Below, in pieces: positions 19,135 to 27,647 of a stretch of DNA of 64,000 bases (positions are counted from its first letter, which is position 1; each line of letters opens with the position of its first letter). The stretch covers positions 1 through 64,000 of the forward strand of contig NZ_CAMLJQ010000017.1 of the NCBI RefSeq assembly GCF_946480305.1, given 5' to 3'. The position numbers were made by a program, and so were the translations under genes. A model generated the notes under the pieces. That model had not been told where the DNA came from. It was given only the letters and a program-made list of their open reading frames with translations, and made no database searches. The DNA is from an uncultured Caldimonas sp. (lineage in GTDB: Bacteria; Pseudomonadota; Gammaproteobacteria; Burkholderiales; Burkholderiaceae).

Positions 19135-19995
19135 TCACACTCCCCGGCTGCGCAGGATGAGCCGCTGGCGGTCGAGCGCCGCGCGGTGCTGCGTGGGGGT
19201 ACGCGGGCGCACCGCGTTCAGGGCCAGCAGCGGCAGCAGGGCGAGCGTGTCGCCGATGTGCTCCGGCTGTCCTGAAGGCAGCGCCCAGCCGTTCCAGGCC
19301 TCGCGCTGGCGCAGGATCAGCAGGTTCTTCACGTCGGCCAGCGAGAGCGCGCACGACACCGGCCCTTGCCGGCCGAGCTCGGCAAGCGCGGCATTGAGCA
19401 CCAGGCGGGACAGCTTGAGCGTCTCGTCGCGTGCCGTGCAACGGCGCTTCACGCCGGCCAGCACCAGCGACGCCATCGCAGCGATCAGCTCCATCGGTGC
19501 CCGCTGCCCGCCCGCTTGCGGACCGAACAGCTCTGCGGCACCCGGCAGGCCGAGCTCGACCATGCGACGTGGCAGGCCGTCGTCAGCAGCAGCGGCGGGG
19601 GCAGGCTTGTACGTCATCTTGCGCGCGGAAGCATCCGCATGCCCTTGCGAGCCGAAGCGGCGCGGCCGGCCGTTCGAGGCATCGCCCGTGCCGGCGTCCA
19701 TCTGCATCGACGCGAAGGGGTCGAAGGGCCGCTCGTGATCGTCCATGCCACCGTCATGCAGTTGCTGCTGCTCCTGCATCTCCGCGTGCTGCATCCCGGT
19801 GGGCCCGCGGCGCGGTGGCCGTCGGCGCGTGAGCGGCGTCTTGCGCACGCCCTGGCGCGCCACGCCCTGTGCGCGCTGTTGCGGCACCTTGTAGCTGCGC
19901 CCGCCATGATGGCCCTCCGCCTGCCGGTTCTGGCCGGCTCCCTGTTCCTGCCCGCGCAGCGCGTTGTCGCTGCCTTGAACCTTGCGCACACTCAT
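19135..19995 (-). CDS. hpaA: HpaA-like type III secretion control protein
   Basis: ATG 19995 overlaps the sctS stop (ATGA). The 286-residue protein has a Gly/Gln/Arg-rich disordered first half with a very basic run (TRRRPPRRGP) near residue 57, like the nuclear localisation signals of Xanthomonas HpaA. Its helical second half (about 150-280) has no membrane segments. Position directly after sctS and before an HpaB-like chaperone, together with length (HpaA is about 275 residues) and the basic N-terminus, support the call. In Xanthomonas HpaA is itself secreted; in the cytoplasm it sequesters HpaB so pilus and translocon proteins leave first. Direct sequence similarity was not tested. A SctD call was considered and rejected because there is no transmembrane helix. 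Confidence 0.65.
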   Translation of the reverse strand: MSVRKVQGSDNALRGQEQGAGQNRQAEGHHGGRSYKVPQQRAQGVARQGVRKTPLTRRRPPRRGPTGMQHAEMQEQQQLHDGGMDDHERPFDPFASMQMDAGTGDASNGRPRRFGSQGHADASARKMTYKPAPAAAADDGLPRRMVELGLPGAAELFGPQAGGQRAPMELIAAMASLVLAGVKRRCTARDETLKLSRLVLNAALAELGRQGPVSCALSLADVKNLLILRQREAWNGWALPSGQPEHIGDTLALLPLLALNAVRPRTPTQHRAALDRQRLILRSRGV

Positions 19996-20252
19996 TGGAA
20001 TATCGCCACGAGGATGTTTTCAGAGAACCGCAGCAGCGTCATGCCCGCCCACGGCGCGGCAATGAACACCACCACGGTCACGGCCAGCAGCTTGATGCCC
20101 TGCGAGATGCTGGAGTCCTGCAACGAGGTGATCGCCTGGAAGAACGAGACCAGCAACCCGATCAGTGCCGAGACCAGCACCGCCGGCAGCGACAGCACGA
20201 CGCACATCAGCAAGGCCTCGGACGTCAGTTGCAGTACGTTTTCGTAGCCCAT
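19992..20252 (-). CDS. sctS: T3SS export apparatus protein SctS
   Basis: The 86-residue protein has two long hydrophobic helices (about 14-38 and 50-72) separated by a short polar loop containing QAITSLQDSS, the standard FliQ/SctS layout and length (86-90). SctS forms part of the SctR5S4T1 export gate in the inner membrane. It starts 14 bases after the sctR stop and its stop overlaps the hpaA start. sctT, its usual partner, is not in the window. Confidence 0.95.
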   Translation of the reverse strand: MGYENVLQLTSEALLMCVVLSLPAVLVSALIGLLVSFFQAITSLQDSSISQGIKLLAVTVVVFIAAPWAGMTLLRFSENILVAIFQ

Positions 20253-20266
20253 GGGTCTCCTGCCGG

Positions 20267-20932
20267 TCACTTGTAGGTCAGCACGAGCCCATGGATCAGG
20301 CGCGACCAGCCGTCGAGCACGACGAACAGCAGCAGCTTGAACGGGATCGCGATGTTGGTGGGCGTCACCTGCGACAGCCCCATGGCCAGCAGCACGTTGG
20401 CGATCACGATGTCGACGACGATGAAGGCCAGGTACAGCAGGAAGCCGATGCGGAAGGCAGCCGCCATCTCGGTGAGCAGGAAGGCCGGCGCGAGCACCAG
20501 CAGGTCGTCTTCCTTCAGCTGCTTGGCATGCTCGGGCGGCCAGATCAGCTCGGCAGACTTGAGGAAAAATCGCTTCTCGCGCTCGTGCGCGTGCTTGGCC
20601 AGGAAGCGGCGAAACGGCTCGCGCGCCGCATCGGCCGCCGCCAGCACCTGCTGTGCATTGGACTCGGTGCCCTGGGGCGCGTTGCCCACCGTGATCGCCC
20701 GCGATGCGTCCATCAGGATGGGCGCCATGATGTAGCACGACACGATGAGCGCGATGCCGTTGAGCACCATGTTGGGCGGCACCTGCTGCACCCCCATCGC
20801 GTTGCGCAGCAAGCCGAGCACCACCGCAATCTTGGCGTACGAGGTGACCACCATCGCGGCAAACGGCAAGATCGCCAGCCCCAGGACGACCAGCAGCAGC
20901 GAGACGGGATCAACGCTGGGAATGGCGACCAT
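20267..20932 (-). CDS. sctR: T3SS export apparatus protein SctR
   Basis: The 221-residue protein has the FliP/SctR layout: hydrophobic N-terminal helices (SLLLVVLGLAILPFAAMVVTSYAKIAVVLGLLRNAMG pattern, about residues 10-45), a hydrophobic stretch at 55-72, a charged periplasmic region at 85-140, and two C-terminal helices at 150-215 with the conserved ending LFVVLDGWSRLIHGLV. It is a core subunit of the export gate. The start ATG 20932 overlaps the sctQ end by 23 bases, which implies translational coupling. Confidence 0.95.
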   Translation of the reverse strand: MVAIPSVDPVSLLLVVLGLAILPFAAMVVTSYAKIAVVLGLLRNAMGVQQVPPNMVLNGIALIVSCYIMAPILMDASRAITVGNAPQGTESNAQQVLAAADAAREPFRRFLAKHAHEREKRFFLKSAELIWPPEHAKQLKEDDLLVLAPAFLLTEMAAAFRIGFLLYLAFIVVDIVIANVLLAMGLSQVTPTNIAIPFKLLLFVVLDGWSRLIHGLVLTYK

Positions 20933-21929
20933 GCTCGATGCCCATGCTCGTGATGCGCACGCCCAGCTGCTCGCCGACCGCGATCAGTTGCCCGTGCCCC
21001 ACCGTCTGCCCCTGGCACACCAGCCGGATGGTCGCCTCGGACAACGGTGCCTCCAGCTCGACGATGTAGCCCGGCCGCATGGCCGCCAGTTCCGCAAGGC
21101 TGACGCGTGCCGTGTCCACCTCGAAGACCACCGGCAGTTGCAGGTCCTCGATGCCCTGCCCGGCGGCGTCGGGCGGCGCGACGGCATCGGACGCCATGTA
21201 GGGCTCGTCCGCGACATGGAGGGTAGGAGTGTCGGTCGACATCTGCGTGTGCACCTGCAAGGTCTGGCCGATACCGATGATCAGTGTCTGCTCGTACACG
21301 GCCCGTCCGAGCAGCACCACGTCGCCGACGCGCAGCGACGCCAGAAAGTCGGCACGCCAGTGCCGCACCATGAAACGCACCCGTCCACCGAGGCACAGCC
21401 CGGACCAGTCGCCCAGGTCGGCACTCACGTGACCGAGGAATGACGAGAGATGCCGCGTGCTGCGCTCGTCGGCACCGCACAGCGCAATGCGCTGGCCCGC
21501 GACGTTGAGCACGAACCCGGCGTGCGCACGCGTGCTGTGCTCCCACGACACGACCTGGGCGCCGGTGACCACCGGTGCAAAACGCCTCAGCACGCCGTCG
21601 AGCAGCAAGGTCATCACGCGGCAGGCCATCGCGGCATCGGCGTGGGCGAGCGCCGCGCGCATGGCCGGCGTGACCGCCTGAGACTCCAGGCCCACGCGCA
21701 CGCGGCCCTCGTTGGCCTCGATGTCCAGCACCAGCAGCGGTGCACGTGCCTTGCCGACGTGAACCTGCATCAGCGGGTCGTCGTTCACCGCCGACAACCA
21801 GCGCTGGAAGCGTTCGTCGCAGAGGAGCCGCGAGACCCGGGCAATGCTGGGAGTGATCTTGGGCAACCGGCTGGCCACTGGTGCCCAGGGTGGAACCTGC
21901 GGGGTACGGTGCGCGGCAGCAGCGGTCAT
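20910..21929 (-). CDS. sctQ: T3SS cytoplasmic sorting-platform protein SctQ
   Basis: The 339-residue protein has a divergent N-terminal two-thirds and a C-terminal SPOA (FliN/YscQ) domain of about 75 residues, beginning DLQLPVVFEVDTARVSLAEL and ending LGVRITSM. SctQ builds the cytosolic pods of the sorting platform with SctK, SctL and SctN and receives chaperone-effector complexes. Its start overlaps the sctP stop (ATGA) and its end overlaps sctR. Some SctQ genes give an extra internal SPOA product; an internal start was not identified here. Confidence 0.9.
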   Translation of the reverse strand: MTAAAAHRTPQVPPWAPVASRLPKITPSIARVSRLLCDERFQRWLSAVNDDPLMQVHVGKARAPLLVLDIEANEGRVRVGLESQAVTPAMRAALAHADAAMACRVMTLLLDGVLRRFAPVVTGAQVVSWEHSTRAHAGFVLNVAGQRIALCGADERSTRHLSSFLGHVSADLGDWSGLCLGGRVRFMVRHWRADFLASLRVGDVVLLGRAVYEQTLIIGIGQTLQVHTQMSTDTPTLHVADEPYMASDAVAPPDAAGQGIEDLQLPVVFEVDTARVSLAELAAMRPGYIVELEAPLSEATIRLVCQGQTVGHGQLIAVGEQLGVRITSMGIEHGRHSQR

Positions 21930-22579
21930 GTCAGGTCGATGTCGATCGTTCGATCGCCCCGAAGGGCCTGTTGCAGCATGGCGGCCAATGAAGGCCGATG
22001 CATCGACAGTAGTTGCAGCGACTGGGGCGACTGCGTATGGAAGCGAAGCGACAAGGCCTGCCGCGAAAGCGTCAGATGCAGCTCGGTCTGCGGCAGCACC
22101 TGCTCGTTCAGCGGGACGACCACCGACCATGCCTCGATCGCCGGGTCGGTGTTGACGCACAGCGTGACGATCACGCGCACGAGTTCGACATCCCAGTTGC
22201 TCACCGGCTCACCGAGCGAAAAGCCCTCCGCCCGCGCTTCGCGAGCCTCCGGCACGCTTGTTTGCAGGCCCCAGTCCATTGCGGCGGGCGCAGCCGCCTG
22301 TACCGGTTGGGCGAGGCGGGCCCGGTGCGTGGGGGTGGAGGTGGCCGCCTCGCGACTGGGGGAGCTCGCCGCGCCCGTACCGCCGGATGCGGCCCCCTCG
22401 CCACGTTCGGCGATAGCGGTCGAAGCGGATGGCCGAAGGGGGGCATCCGAACGCCGGCCGTGCTGAAGCACCCGCTGGAAGCGCTCGGCCTGCCGAAGCA
22501 CCGGTGCAGCCGCCTGGCTTTGCGCCGGCGCCTGTGCCGGGATGATGTTGCGCGGCCGGCGGACCTCGTGCTCGCTCAT
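21926..22579 (-). CDS. sctP: HpaP/SctP-like substrate specificity switch protein
   Basis: ATG 22579 overlaps the previous stop (ATGA) and the stop overlaps sctQ. The 217-residue product has a Pro/Ala/Ser/Arg-rich disordered first half and a compact C-terminal domain from about residue 125. That domain alternates strands and helices (WSVVVPLNEQVLPQTELHLT, then LSLRFHTQSPQSLQLL) and ends acidic, as in FliK/SctP switch domains. In Xanthomonas and Ralstonia, hpaP lies exactly between hrcV and hrcQ. HpaP proteins switch export from pilus subunits to translocon and effectors. The call rests on position plus C-terminal pattern. Confidence 0.7.
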   Translation of the reverse strand: MSEHEVRRPRNIIPAQAPAQSQAAAPVLRQAERFQRVLQHGRRSDAPLRPSASTAIAERGEGAASGGTGAASSPSREAATSTPTHRARLAQPVQAAAPAAMDWGLQTSVPEAREARAEGFSLGEPVSNWDVELVRVIVTLCVNTDPAIEAWSVVVPLNEQVLPQTELHLTLSRQALSLRFHTQSPQSLQLLSMHRPSLAAMLQQALRGDRTIDIDLT

Positions 22580-23280
22580 GTCGAGGGTCCGTTGGAGGGC
22601 CGTCCGTCTCCACCGGCGAGGTCGCCGCGGCCTTCTACCCTCGCCGCGAACTCGCGCCGCAATCTCACGTCGTCCAGGCCCCAGTGCCGCCCCAACGCGA
22701 GCAGGGTCGGTTCGCACGCCGGGTCCTCCGCAAGCCCCTTGCAGAGTGCGGAGATCAACTTCTCCTGCCGGTTTGCGGCGATCTGGGCCATGCGATCGTG
22801 GAACATCGCCTTCGCCTGCGCGGGGGTGCCCGCACGCCGCGCTTCGGCTGCCTTGCGTGACTCGCCGTGGAGGATGCGGTGGCTCAGCGCGAGGAACTTG
22901 TCGACATGGATGCGCGCGTCCGCGATGTCCTGTGCCACACCCGCCACCACCTCACGCGCCCTCTCGATCGCCAGGCGCACGCCGTTCGACGACACCTGCA
23001 ATGCCTCCTTCACCGCCTCTCGGAACAGCGTGGCGGCCGGCTCGCTCATCCCGTCAGGAGGCGACCAGCCCGCCATGGCGGTCAGGTCGATCCTGGGCAG
23101 CTGCGCGCATCGGGGAAGCAGAGGCGCACCACCCTCATGGCGTGCCGACAACGGCTCGATGGGGTGGCCGGTCGAGGTTCGGGCGTCGACAGCCTTGCGG
23201 GCGTTCTTGCCCGCGTGACAGGGCCGTTGCCACGGGGTGCCCGGATGCACCTCCCACGGCGGTGGCTTGCGCAGCTTCAT
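22576..23280 (-). CDS. T3SS operon protein of unknown function, 234 aa
   Basis: ATG 23280 lies 19 bases after the sctV stop, and the stop overlaps sctP, so it is certainly part of the operon. The first 65 residues are Pro/Arg-rich and basic. Residues about 75-230 are continuous charged helices (Ala, Arg, Glu, Leu) without hydrophobic membrane segments. That could suit a SctO-type stalk or SctL-type stator protein, which are helical and often poorly conserved, but no motif decides. Hrp operons of Xanthomonas and Ralstonia have only hpaP between hrcV and hrcQ, so this is an extra gene relative to them. Confidence 0.6.
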   Translation of the reverse strand: MKLRKPPPWEVHPGTPWQRPCHAGKNARKAVDARTSTGHPIEPLSARHEGGAPLLPRCAQLPRIDLTAMAGWSPPDGMSEPAATLFREAVKEALQVSSNGVRLAIERAREVVAGVAQDIADARIHVDKFLALSHRILHGESRKAAEARRAGTPAQAKAMFHDRMAQIAANRQEKLISALCKGLAEDPACEPTLLALGRHWGLDDVRLRREFAARVEGRGDLAGGDGRPSNGPST

Positions 23281-23299
23281 GCGGTCCCTCCGACTCGCG

Positions 23300-25354
23300 T
23301 CACACCGCCACGCGTCCCACCGGACGCAGCTCGACCAGATTGCCCAGCTCCTGGAACGAATACACCTTCAACGTTCCCAGCCGCCCTTCGATCATCTTCT
23401 TCACGTAGCGGCGAATGTCCATGGACGTCACGAGCGCGAGGCCCGGGGCCGGCGGCGCGCCGACCAGCTCCACCACCTTCTCCGTGATCACCGCGGCGTG
23501 CTCGGGCGGCATCGCAAGGTAGTTGCCCGCCGGCGTGGGCTTGATGCACTGCCGTATCGCCTGCTCGACGCTGGCGTCGAGCAGGATGGCCTGCACGAAT
23601 GCCTGCCCTCCGGAGGCTTCGTAGGCGAGGTAGCGGCCGAGGTCGCCACGCACGTACTCTGTGAGCAGCAGCATGTCCTTCTCCTTCGGGCCCCAGACGA
23701 TCAGGCTCTCGAAGATGCTGCGCAGGTTGCGGATGGGCACCTGCTCCTCCAGCAGGCGGCGCAGCACCTCGGCGATGCGCTGCGTGGGCATGATCTTCTG
23801 CACCTCGGCCACCAGGCCGGGGTAGTCCTGCACCGCCTTGTCGATCACCCACTGCACCTCTTGCACGCCCATGAACATGTGGGCGTTCGCCTTCAGCAGG
23901 TGCATCACCTGGCGAGCCATCACGTGCTCGAGGTCGAGGCAGTTGCCACGCTCGGCCTCGGGCACCGCCTCGGGCTTCACCCACAACGAGGTCTCCTGCT
24001 CGAGCACCGGCCCGTGCTGCTGGGCCTTGGCCACCAGCGGCGAGTCGGGCGCGGTCAACATCATCAGGCGCCCCGGCACCGACACGAGTTTCAGCGGCAC
24101 GTCGTTGAGCAGCACTTCGAACTGCAGGCCCTGCATCTCCTTGGCCACCCACATCGTCACGCCGGGGAACGGCAGCCCCAGCTTGGCCTGCAGGCGGTGG
24201 CGTTCGGTCTGCATCGCGTCGTCGAGCTTCTCCGCTTCCAGCAGCAGCGCCAGGTCGCGGGACATGCGCACGCACAGCGGCTTCGAGAACGGCGGCTGCT
24301 GCTGCAGGATCGAGGGCGGTTCGCCCTTCGCTCCTTCACGCTGCAGTGCCTTGATCGGCTTGGAGATCACCTGGGCCTCGGCCTTGCGCCGGCGCTTGGT
24401 AAGGAAGTGACCCGCCACGCACAGCCCGATCGCCAACGCAAGGAACTGCAGAAACGGAAAGCCGGGGATCAGCCCCATGCCCACACTCATGGCCGCTGCC
24501 AGGTACACCGCCCGGTCGCTGCTCGTCATCTGGCCCACGATCTCCTGGCCCAGCGACTTCGGCTTGATCTGGTGCTCGTCGGCCACACGCGTGATCAGCA
24601 CGCCGGCGGCCACGCAGATGAACAACGACGGGATCTGCGACACCATCGCGTCACCGATCGACAGCACCAGGAAGTGATGCGCCGCCTCGCCCGCGGTCAT
24701 CTCGTGGTACATCGTGCCGACCACGATGCCGGCCAGCATGTTGATCACGGTGATCACGAGGCCGGCGATGGTGTCGCCCTTGACGAACTTCATCGCGCCG
24801 TCCATGCCGCCGTGCATCTGGCTTTCCATCGCCAGCAGCGCACGCTTGCGCTTGGCCTCCTCGCCGGTGATGATGCCGGCGCGCAGGTCGGCGTCGATGC
24901 TCATCTGCTTGCCCGGCATCGCGTCGAGCGTGAACCGGGCGCCCACTTCGGCCACGCGTTCCGCGCCTTTCGAGATCACGAGGAACTGCACGATCGTGAT
25001 GATCAGGAACACCGTGATGCCCACCACCAGGTTGCCGCCGACCACCAGCTCGCCGAAGCTGGCGATCAGCTCGCCCGCCTCGGCTTCGAGCAGGATCATC
25101 TTGGTCGATGCGATGTTCAGCGACAGCCGGAACATCGTCGTGAACAGCAGCAGCGACGGAAACGATGAGAGTGCGATCGCGTTGGGGATGAACAGCGTGA
25201 TCATCAGCAGCAGCACGCTGATGGTCAGGTTGATGGCCAGCAGCGTGTCCATCACCATGAGCGGCAGCGGCAGCACGATCAGGCCGACGATGGCCACGAC
25301 CACCAGCGCCATGGTGAGGTCGTTGGTCAGACCTGGCGGCATCTCGAACTTCAT
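23300..25354 (-). CDS. sctV: T3SS export gate protein SctV
   Basis: The 684-residue protein follows the FlhA/SctV plan: about eight membrane helices in residues 15-330, a conserved cytosolic FHIPEP-type loop after helix 4 (ISKGAERVAEVGARFTLDAMPGKQMSIDADLR), and a cytosolic C-terminal domain from about 360 that forms a nonameric ring for chaperone and switch-protein docking. The start ATG 25354 overlaps the sctU stop (ATGA), with GGAGG upstream. Length is normal for the family (680-700). Confidence 0.97.
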   Translation of the reverse strand: MKFEMPPGLTNDLTMALVVVAIVGLIVLPLPLMVMDTLLAINLTISVLLLMITLFIPNAIALSSFPSLLLFTTMFRLSLNIASTKMILLEAEAGELIASFGELVVGGNLVVGITVFLIITIVQFLVISKGAERVAEVGARFTLDAMPGKQMSIDADLRAGIITGEEAKRKRALLAMESQMHGGMDGAMKFVKGDTIAGLVITVINMLAGIVVGTMYHEMTAGEAAHHFLVLSIGDAMVSQIPSLFICVAAGVLITRVADEHQIKPKSLGQEIVGQMTSSDRAVYLAAAMSVGMGLIPGFPFLQFLALAIGLCVAGHFLTKRRRKAEAQVISKPIKALQREGAKGEPPSILQQQPPFSKPLCVRMSRDLALLLEAEKLDDAMQTERHRLQAKLGLPFPGVTMWVAKEMQGLQFEVLLNDVPLKLVSVPGRLMMLTAPDSPLVAKAQQHGPVLEQETSLWVKPEAVPEAERGNCLDLEHVMARQVMHLLKANAHMFMGVQEVQWVIDKAVQDYPGLVAEVQKIMPTQRIAEVLRRLLEEQVPIRNLRSIFESLIVWGPKEKDMLLLTEYVRGDLGRYLAYEASGGQAFVQAILLDASVEQAIRQCIKPTPAGNYLAMPPEHAAVITEKVVELVGAPPAPGLALVTSMDIRRYVKKMIEGRLGTLKVYSFQELGNLVELRPVGRVAV

Positions 25355-26466
25355 GATCTGGAACCTCCATCCGGCTGGGCCGCGCCTCGGACCGACTCCG
25401 CCGCAGTGCCCGATACGTGCCGTGTGAGCTGCTCCATCAGGCGCACCCACCTCAGCACCGCTGCGACCGCTTCGAACAAGGCCTCGGGAATGCTTTCGTT
25501 GAGCGGAACGCGGTGCAATTGACGCGCAAGCGGCGGGTTCACGACCACCGGGACGCGATGTTCTTCAGCGATGGCGCGAATCTCCAGTGCCTGCGCATCG
25601 ATACCTTTTGCCACCACGACCGGCAACGGCGTCTGGCCCGGCACGTACCTCAGTGCCACGGCGTAGTGGGTGGGGTTGGCCACCACCACGGAAGCGCCGG
25701 GCACCGCCGCACGCGGCGCCTCGTTGGCCATCTCGTGCGCGATCTGCTTGCGCTGCCCTTTGAGCTGCGGGTCGCCCTCCATCTCCTTGTGCTCGCGCTT
25801 GACCTCGTCCTTCGACATGCGCTGGTCGCGGATGAACAGCCACTTCTGCAGCGCGAAGTCGAAGGGGCCGATCACGATGAACACGATGATCGCGGCGCCC
25901 AGCAGCTTCAGCAGCGCCGACCAGCCCACGGCGATCACGCCTTCCGGGCTGTACAGGCTGGCACCCACGAGCAGCGGCAGCAGGCCCATGCAGATGAAGA
26001 AGGCCACCGCGCCGAGCACGAGGGCCTTGAACACCATCTTGAGGAAGTCGACCAGCGATCGGATCGAAAAGATCTTCTTGATGCCGGACGCCGGGTTGAT
26101 CTTGTTGAAGTCGGGCGTGATCGGCTTGAACGTGATCTGCACGCCGACCTGGGCGAACGATCCGAACAGGCCCACCACCACGGCGATGCCCACGTAGGGC
26201 AGCACCACCATGCCGCCCTCCTTGACCATGTCGAAGATCAGCGCGAACACGTCGTCGTTGGTCTGCGCCAGGATGCCGCGCTCGTAGAAGATCGCGAACA
26301 TCTTGAACAGGTGCTCCGTCGACGACTTGGCGGCGACCGCCAGGCAGATGGTCAGCGCGAACAGCCCCAACGCCGCGTTGACGTCGGGGCTCTTGGGCGA
26401 CTCGCCCTTCTCGCGCGCATCCTTGAGCTTTTTCTCGGTTGGCTCTTCGGTCTTTTCGCCGGACAT
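25351..26466 (-). CDS. sctU: T3SS autocleaved switch protein SctU
   Basis: The 371-residue protein begins MSGEKTEEPTEKKLKDAREKG, the standard SctU/FlhB start. It has four membrane helices (about 30-50, 85-105, 140-165, 180-205) and a cytosolic domain containing the autocleavage motif N-P-T-H at residues 264-267. Cleavage between Asn and Pro is needed for the change in substrate class together with SctP. The C-terminal tail beyond residue 345 is extended and polar. It lies 98 bases after the pilin-like gene and overlaps sctV. Confidence 0.97.
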   Translation of the reverse strand: MSGEKTEEPTEKKLKDAREKGESPKSPDVNAALGLFALTICLAVAAKSSTEHLFKMFAIFYERGILAQTNDDVFALIFDMVKEGGMVVLPYVGIAVVVGLFGSFAQVGVQITFKPITPDFNKINPASGIKKIFSIRSLVDFLKMVFKALVLGAVAFFICMGLLPLLVGASLYSPEGVIAVGWSALLKLLGAAIIVFIVIGPFDFALQKWLFIRDQRMSKDEVKREHKEMEGDPQLKGQRKQIAHEMANEAPRAAVPGASVVVANPTHYAVALRYVPGQTPLPVVVAKGIDAQALEIRAIAEEHRVPVVVNPPLARQLHRVPLNESIPEALFEAVAAVLRWVRLMEQLTRHVSGTAAESVRGAAQPDGGSRS

Positions 26467-26564
26467 GCCTCACCCGATCGGCTGCTTGCAGACGTAGATG
26501 ACGGGAACCGCCTGCCGGCACCTGGCCTGCAGGCTCCCCATCGACCCCATCGATCCGGTCGGCG

Positions 26565-27356
26565 CTACGCCAGGTTCTTCACGGCGGTGGCGCCGGCCGT
26601 CGCCGTCTTCGCCTGGGCCTCGGCCAGCTCCTGCATGATCTTGCGCTGAGACGCCTCGGCCGTCATGGCGGTGTTGAACAGCATCTGGCGGTTTTGGAGA
26701 TCGTTCATCGCCAGCTGGACGTTCTGGTTGTTGAGATTGGTCTGCTGCATGTGCGCGATCAGCGCATCGGTGTTCTGCGGGATCGACGGATCGAGCATCG
26801 GCGTTTGCGGATGCTGCCCGCCCAGCGGCGGCGTCGACGGGGGCGTGGGCAGGCCGTGGTCACCGGGAGCGCGGTTGTGCATGGGCGGCGATGACGAGCG
26901 ATCCAGCCCCGGCGTCGACGGCGGCGTCGGCAGGCCCGGGGTGCTCGGCCGCGGCGTGTGGATCGACGGTGTGGACGAACCGTCCGACGATGGCGTCGAC
27001 GGCGGGCTCGGCGGCGTGAACGGCGTCGGCGCAAACGTCACGTCCGGCTTCGGTGTCTCCGGCGATGCGGGACGGGGCGTGGTGGGCGACCCAAGCAACG
27101 TCGGCGATACCGTTGACGCTTGCTCCTCGAGCCGCTGCACGTTGGCGGTATCCACTGACGATGGACGCCGCGGAATCGGCGCACGCAGCGGTGGAGCACT
27201 GCTGGACCGCGGCGGTCCCCCGCGTGCTGCCAGACCATGCGGCGTCTGCATCTGCTGGCTTTGGCCCGACGTGGCGCCCCCCGCGGGCGTTCCGCTCGAC
27301 GACCTGTCGACCGGAGTGGTTGGGCGGGGACCGATGATGCCTGGCATATCTGGCAT
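26565..27356 (-). CDS. Pro-rich protein with pilin-like C-terminal helix, first gene of the T3SS operon
   Basis: ATG 27356 follows AAGGAG at seven bases, so upstream in-frame codons are not used. Of 263 residues, the first about 190 are Pro/Ser/Thr-rich with a recurring element (PTPPSTPGLDRSS / LPTPPSTPPLGG). The last 68 form an uninterrupted Gln/Met/Asn/Ala-rich amphipathic helix (AHMQQTNLNNQNVQLAMNDL onward) ending in a Lys-Asn-Leu-Ala tail. Hrp pilins (HrpA, HrpE, HrpY) share such a C-terminal polymerising helix and lack Cys, but are usually under 120 residues. The gene has its own Hrp box and precedes sctU. I infer a secreted filament or pilus-tip protein; a regulator or translocon protein is possible. 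Confidence 0.5.
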   Translation of the reverse strand: MPDMPGIIGPRPTTPVDRSSSGTPAGGATSGQSQQMQTPHGLAARGGPPRSSSAPPLRAPIPRRPSSVDTANVQRLEEQASTVSPTLLGSPTTPRPASPETPKPDVTFAPTPFTPPSPPSTPSSDGSSTPSIHTPRPSTPGLPTPPSTPGLDRSSSPPMHNRAPGDHGLPTPPSTPPLGGQHPQTPMLDPSIPQNTDALIAHMQQTNLNNQNVQLAMNDLQNRQMLFNTAMTAEASQRKIMQELAEAQAKTATAGATAVKNLA

Positions 27357-27415
27357 GGTGTGCTCCTTGGCTGCCTTGCCGCGCCTCGCGTGATGCCGCG
27401 CGTCAAGTGACGGTG

Positions 27416-27478
27416 CCATTGACGCATTCCGCATGCGGCCGTGTGGTGGTGAGACGAAGCAGTTGGGCGGGAAGCGAA
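27416..27478 (-). promoter_or_regulatory. hrpII/PIP box driving the T3SS operon
   Basis: Leftwards: TTCGC (27478-27474), 15 bases, TTCGT (27458-27454), 32 bases, then CAATGG (27421-27416), one base off YANNRT. It precedes the pilin-like gene that opens the sctU-hpaB operon. The arrangement TTCG-N16-TTCG is a perfect hrpII box. Confidence 0.65.
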
Positions 27479-27526
27479 AGCGCGGCAGCGTGGCATACGC
27501 AGGGACGAGCCATGTGTCGCGGCAGG

Positions 27527-27588
27527 TTCGTGCCGTGCCGTGCCGCTTCGCCTTCACCCCCCTCCGGCCGACCGGCGCAGGCGATGGT
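27527..27588 (+). promoter_or_regulatory. hrpII/PIP box, divergent copy
   Basis: TTCGT (27527-27531), 15 bases, TTCGC (27547-27551), 31 bases, then GATGGT (27583-27588), which differs from YANNRT only in its first base. It points at ATG 27648. Together with 27416-27478 this makes a back-to-back pair in a 291-base gap. Confidence 0.6.
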
Positions 27589-27647
27589 TCCGGCATCGCG
27601 GAGCGACGTTTCAGCGCGCCCCGGGGGCGACACGCCGTTCAAGACCG

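Noticed and set aside
19135..19995. Possible SctD call for the gene after sctS
   Set aside because: No transmembrane helix or FHA-like domain; position, length and basic N-terminus fit HpaA better.
23237..25168. Rightward open frame of 643 codons opposite sctV
   Set aside because: sctV on the other strand is unambiguous; this frame is a His/Gln/Arg-rich mirror.
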